DNA from: Ianthella basta
Taxonomy: Eukaryota > Porifera > Demospongiae > Verongiida > Ianthellidae
Direction of reading: 5' to 3'
DNA: 64,000 bases
Assembly: GCA_964019415.1 (NCBI GenBank)
Contig: OZ025888.1
Location: 3,668,536 to 3,732,535 of the forward strand
This document shows positions 62,294-64,000 of this stretch, piece after piece (positions within the stretch are counted from its first letter, which is position 1; the number at the start of each line of letters is the position of its first letter). The translations under genes were made by a program, and so were the position numbers. The notes beneath the pieces were generated by a model. The model was not told the DNA's origin. It did no database searches and was given only the letters and a program-made list of their open reading frames with translations.

Positions 62294-62547
62294 TGTGATG
62301 TCTTCTCTATCACAGACAAACGATCGCGACTCGATCATGCAACGCACTGGGAACACCGTCAGCAATGATTCCAAATAACACTGCAACAACGTGCCAACAA
62401 ACTACGCATGCGCAATAAGTGATCACCAGACATGCTACTAAGTATAACAGCAGACACAGCAGTCACTACCAAATATAACAGCAAATAATAATGTAACACT
62501 ACCACAAATAGTAACAGACAAAACCATAAATCAGTGTATACAGTACA
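62294..62547 (-). repeat. 5' LTR of the Ty3/gypsy element
   Basis: 254 bp, TG...CA ends, nearly identical to the 3' LTR, hence a recent insertion. Confidence 0.95.
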
Positions 62548-62959
62548 GCCCCACTATACTCAACCTTACCTATACACACCCTTCCTCCTTACACGACGAC
62601 AGATCGTATGCATGTATATGTTACGCGCATATACATGCTGAGGTGTACACCTGTACTAAATTTTATTTGCAATCATCACAATCAACGTTGCTTTTCAGTT
62701 GCCATATAGTTCACTGGAAGCATGCAACAAGCCACTGTGACTCTCTTCAGGAAGTGTTTATTGAAGTACAATAATTTCTTTCCAATGTTACGGTGTTCAG
62801 CTTAACAGAGTATCTAATACAGCTAGCTAGTGGGGTCTAAGCGCTGTTACATTATTATGAAATTTCCTGAATCAGCTGTATGTATATAAGACTGCATAGA
62901 ATATAGTCAGGGACAATTATTGCATGGTGTTTCTGCCTATCAACTACACTATTCTATAG
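62548..62959. other. 3' flank of S6
   Basis: Matches the S-gene 3' flank at 13900-14290 once the retrotransposon is removed. No gene is seen. Confidence 0.5.
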
Positions 62960-64000
62960 CTAGTAGGTGATGGATGCATACTCGCTCCTCTCCATCTTCA
63001 TCAGGTCCAGCTCCTGATAGTGCTTGTTGTGTCCCTCTGTATCCTGCTTGTTTACTTCCTCGTAGACCCCTGCACCAAGAGGTGTGCTCTTCTCCTCTTC
63101 ATCCACCACCTCATAGTGATCAGTCCCAGGAGGAGGTGGCTTGGGGGAGTGGTCCAGTACCCTCCTGTGATTGGCTCTTACCAACATCACCACACCAGCA
63201 GTGAATGTGGCTATGCCCACAAGAACCATTAGTGCACCAATGGATATTGGCAGCACTGTTGATAAAGTACATGTACAAGTACCTGTAAATGAAAGTAATG
63301 ACAGAAATGAGTTTCACATTGGATGTTAGATCATTGTTGGTAGTAGCAATCTGGTCAAGCATGCATGCTATACCTGAAGACTGCATATTTGTCCAAACTT
63401 GTGTTCCACTTCGTGTGGGGGATGACACGTCAGTCATTGCTGTTGTTGTAGTAGCCACAGTTGTTGGAGCTGGTGTTCCTCTGCTAACTACAGCTGCAGT
63501 CGCTGGTGTAATCATCACTGTGTTTGTGGTTGGTAATAATTGTAGCACAATTACTGACAATGTAATTACTATATTACTTTTATGAATCCAAAGATCTAGT
63601 CTATATCATTTACAGTCAGAAACACTGTGCCCTTTCTGCTTACATTTATAGATGAACAATGCCTACTTCGCCCACATTGCCAATTTCCACCACAATATAA
63701 AAGGAAATACACAACATTTAGCGTTAACCTCCTACCTTCCCTGCATTGCCCATCTGCTGTAAGACATCTCACTGCTGGCTGTTGACTGATGTTGTGTCCA
63801 CTAACTGCCCACACCTTCACTCTGTAGAGCTGGCCCAGTCCTCCAAAACATGATTCACTTCTTGCTACTCGTCCAGTTCCTCCACTATTAGCACTGACAC
63901 TAATGTACTTCTCTACAAATGTGATGTTTCGTACTCTGCACACAAACTCTACAATATATCTCTCCACTTGGCTGCCATCTGGTGATGTGAAGATCCACAT
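62960..64000 (-). CDS. S6: short-tail receptor, 5' part beyond window
   Basis: Exons in the window: FN3 from 63736 to beyond 64000 (open, LYRVKVWAVSGHN and CREG end); stalk-like segment about 63396-63515 (acceptor acacag|tgatg, but the normal donor AAGGTTAGG reads AAGTTTGG, so it is probably skipped or mis-spliced); TM+tail 62960-63282. The tail is PPPPGTDHYEVV, then DEEEKS (in place of DEGKKS), VYEEV, HYQEL and SEYASITY. Skipping the stalk keeps frame because FN3 and TM exons are both phase 1. Ig exons and signal peptide lie outside the window. Confidence 0.75.

Larger units (their letters stand above)
57990..62547 (-). mobile_element. Complete Ty3/gypsy LTR retrotransposon, recent insertion
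   Basis: Minus-strand element bounded by 254-bp LTRs (57990-58243 and 62294-62547, TG...CA ends) differing at a single base (58096 versus 62400). The direct repeat GCCCC flanks it at 57985-57989 and 62548-62552, a 5-bp target duplication. The PBS lies 2 nt inside the 5' LTR, the PPT directly abuts the 3' LTR, and one uninterrupted gag-pol frame fills the interior. All parts needed for retrotransposition appear present. The insertion lies in receptor-array flank and disrupts no recognised exon. Confidence 0.95.

Noticed and set aside
63395-63560. Reading the 63120-63560 minus frame as a coding fusion of S6 stalk and TM
   Set aside because: It runs through the intron in the wrong frame relative to the TM exon. 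The phase-1 exon model is consistent with all paralogues.

Overview
The window looks like animal nuclear DNA. Genes are split by short GT-AG introns (about 78-150 nt), there are long (GT)n microsatellites, and there are non-LTR and Ty3/gypsy retroelements and no operons. The very short introns, Ig/FN3 receptors with tyrosine-rich tails, and abundant GCTAGC/TGCATGCA runs suggest an early-branching invertebrate. A sponge is my best guess, but the species cannot be settled from sequence alone.

The dominant content is a tandem array of paralogous type I membrane receptors, all on the minus strand. The shared plan is signal peptide | Ig-like 1 | Ig-like 2 | FN3-like | Thr/Ser/Pro stalk (one or two exons) | transmembrane + cytoplasmic tail. 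Every intron I placed is phase 1. There are two tail classes. S is short (about 75 residues, a proline run plus four tyrosine motifs ending in an ITIM-like SEYAS[VI]). L is long (about 190 residues, six or more tyrosine motifs including two LYAVV and a YADM/YVDVDM motif). In coordinate order: S1 (2077-4043), L1 (5863-8999), S2 (14300-16318, one frameshift), L2 (17847-19594, no tail exon), S3 (21036-23344), L3 (25082-27740, pseudogene), L4 (29262-31878), S4 (35204-37257), L5 (39104-40688, 5' truncated), S5 (47550-50809, pseudogene), L6 (52161-54768, nonsense codon in FN3), S6 (62960 to beyond the window end). Intact by inspection: S1, L1, S3, L4, S4. S and L alternate almost perfectly, and the S-L interval usually carries a relic of signal peptide + Ig1 exons, so the ancestral repeat unit probably held S, a third receptor, and L.

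Three segments between receptor pairs carry 3'-half fragments of an MCM-family gene, best matched to MCMDC2 (about 32.9-34.4 kb, 40.7-46.7 kb, 56.4-57.4 kb). They mark large segmental duplications. Copy B is interrupted by two LINEs; the first shows a 5' inversion of twin-priming type. A third LINE fragment lies in an intron of S5. A very young, complete Ty3/gypsy element (57990-62547; LTRs 254 bp each with one mismatch, 5-bp target duplication, one 1332-codon gag-pol frame) sits downstream of S6.

Between 9.3 and 11.5 kb a different locus may lie on the plus strand: a CRE/TATA promoter-like sequence, exon-like segments and a terminal exon resembling the second half of a Death domain.

Functional reading (inference): this is a rapidly evolving, birth-and-death cluster of paired surface receptors with near-constant signalling tails and variable ectodomains. 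That organisation is reminiscent of invertebrate allorecognition complexes and vertebrate paired-receptor clusters. Direct orthology to either is not claimed.
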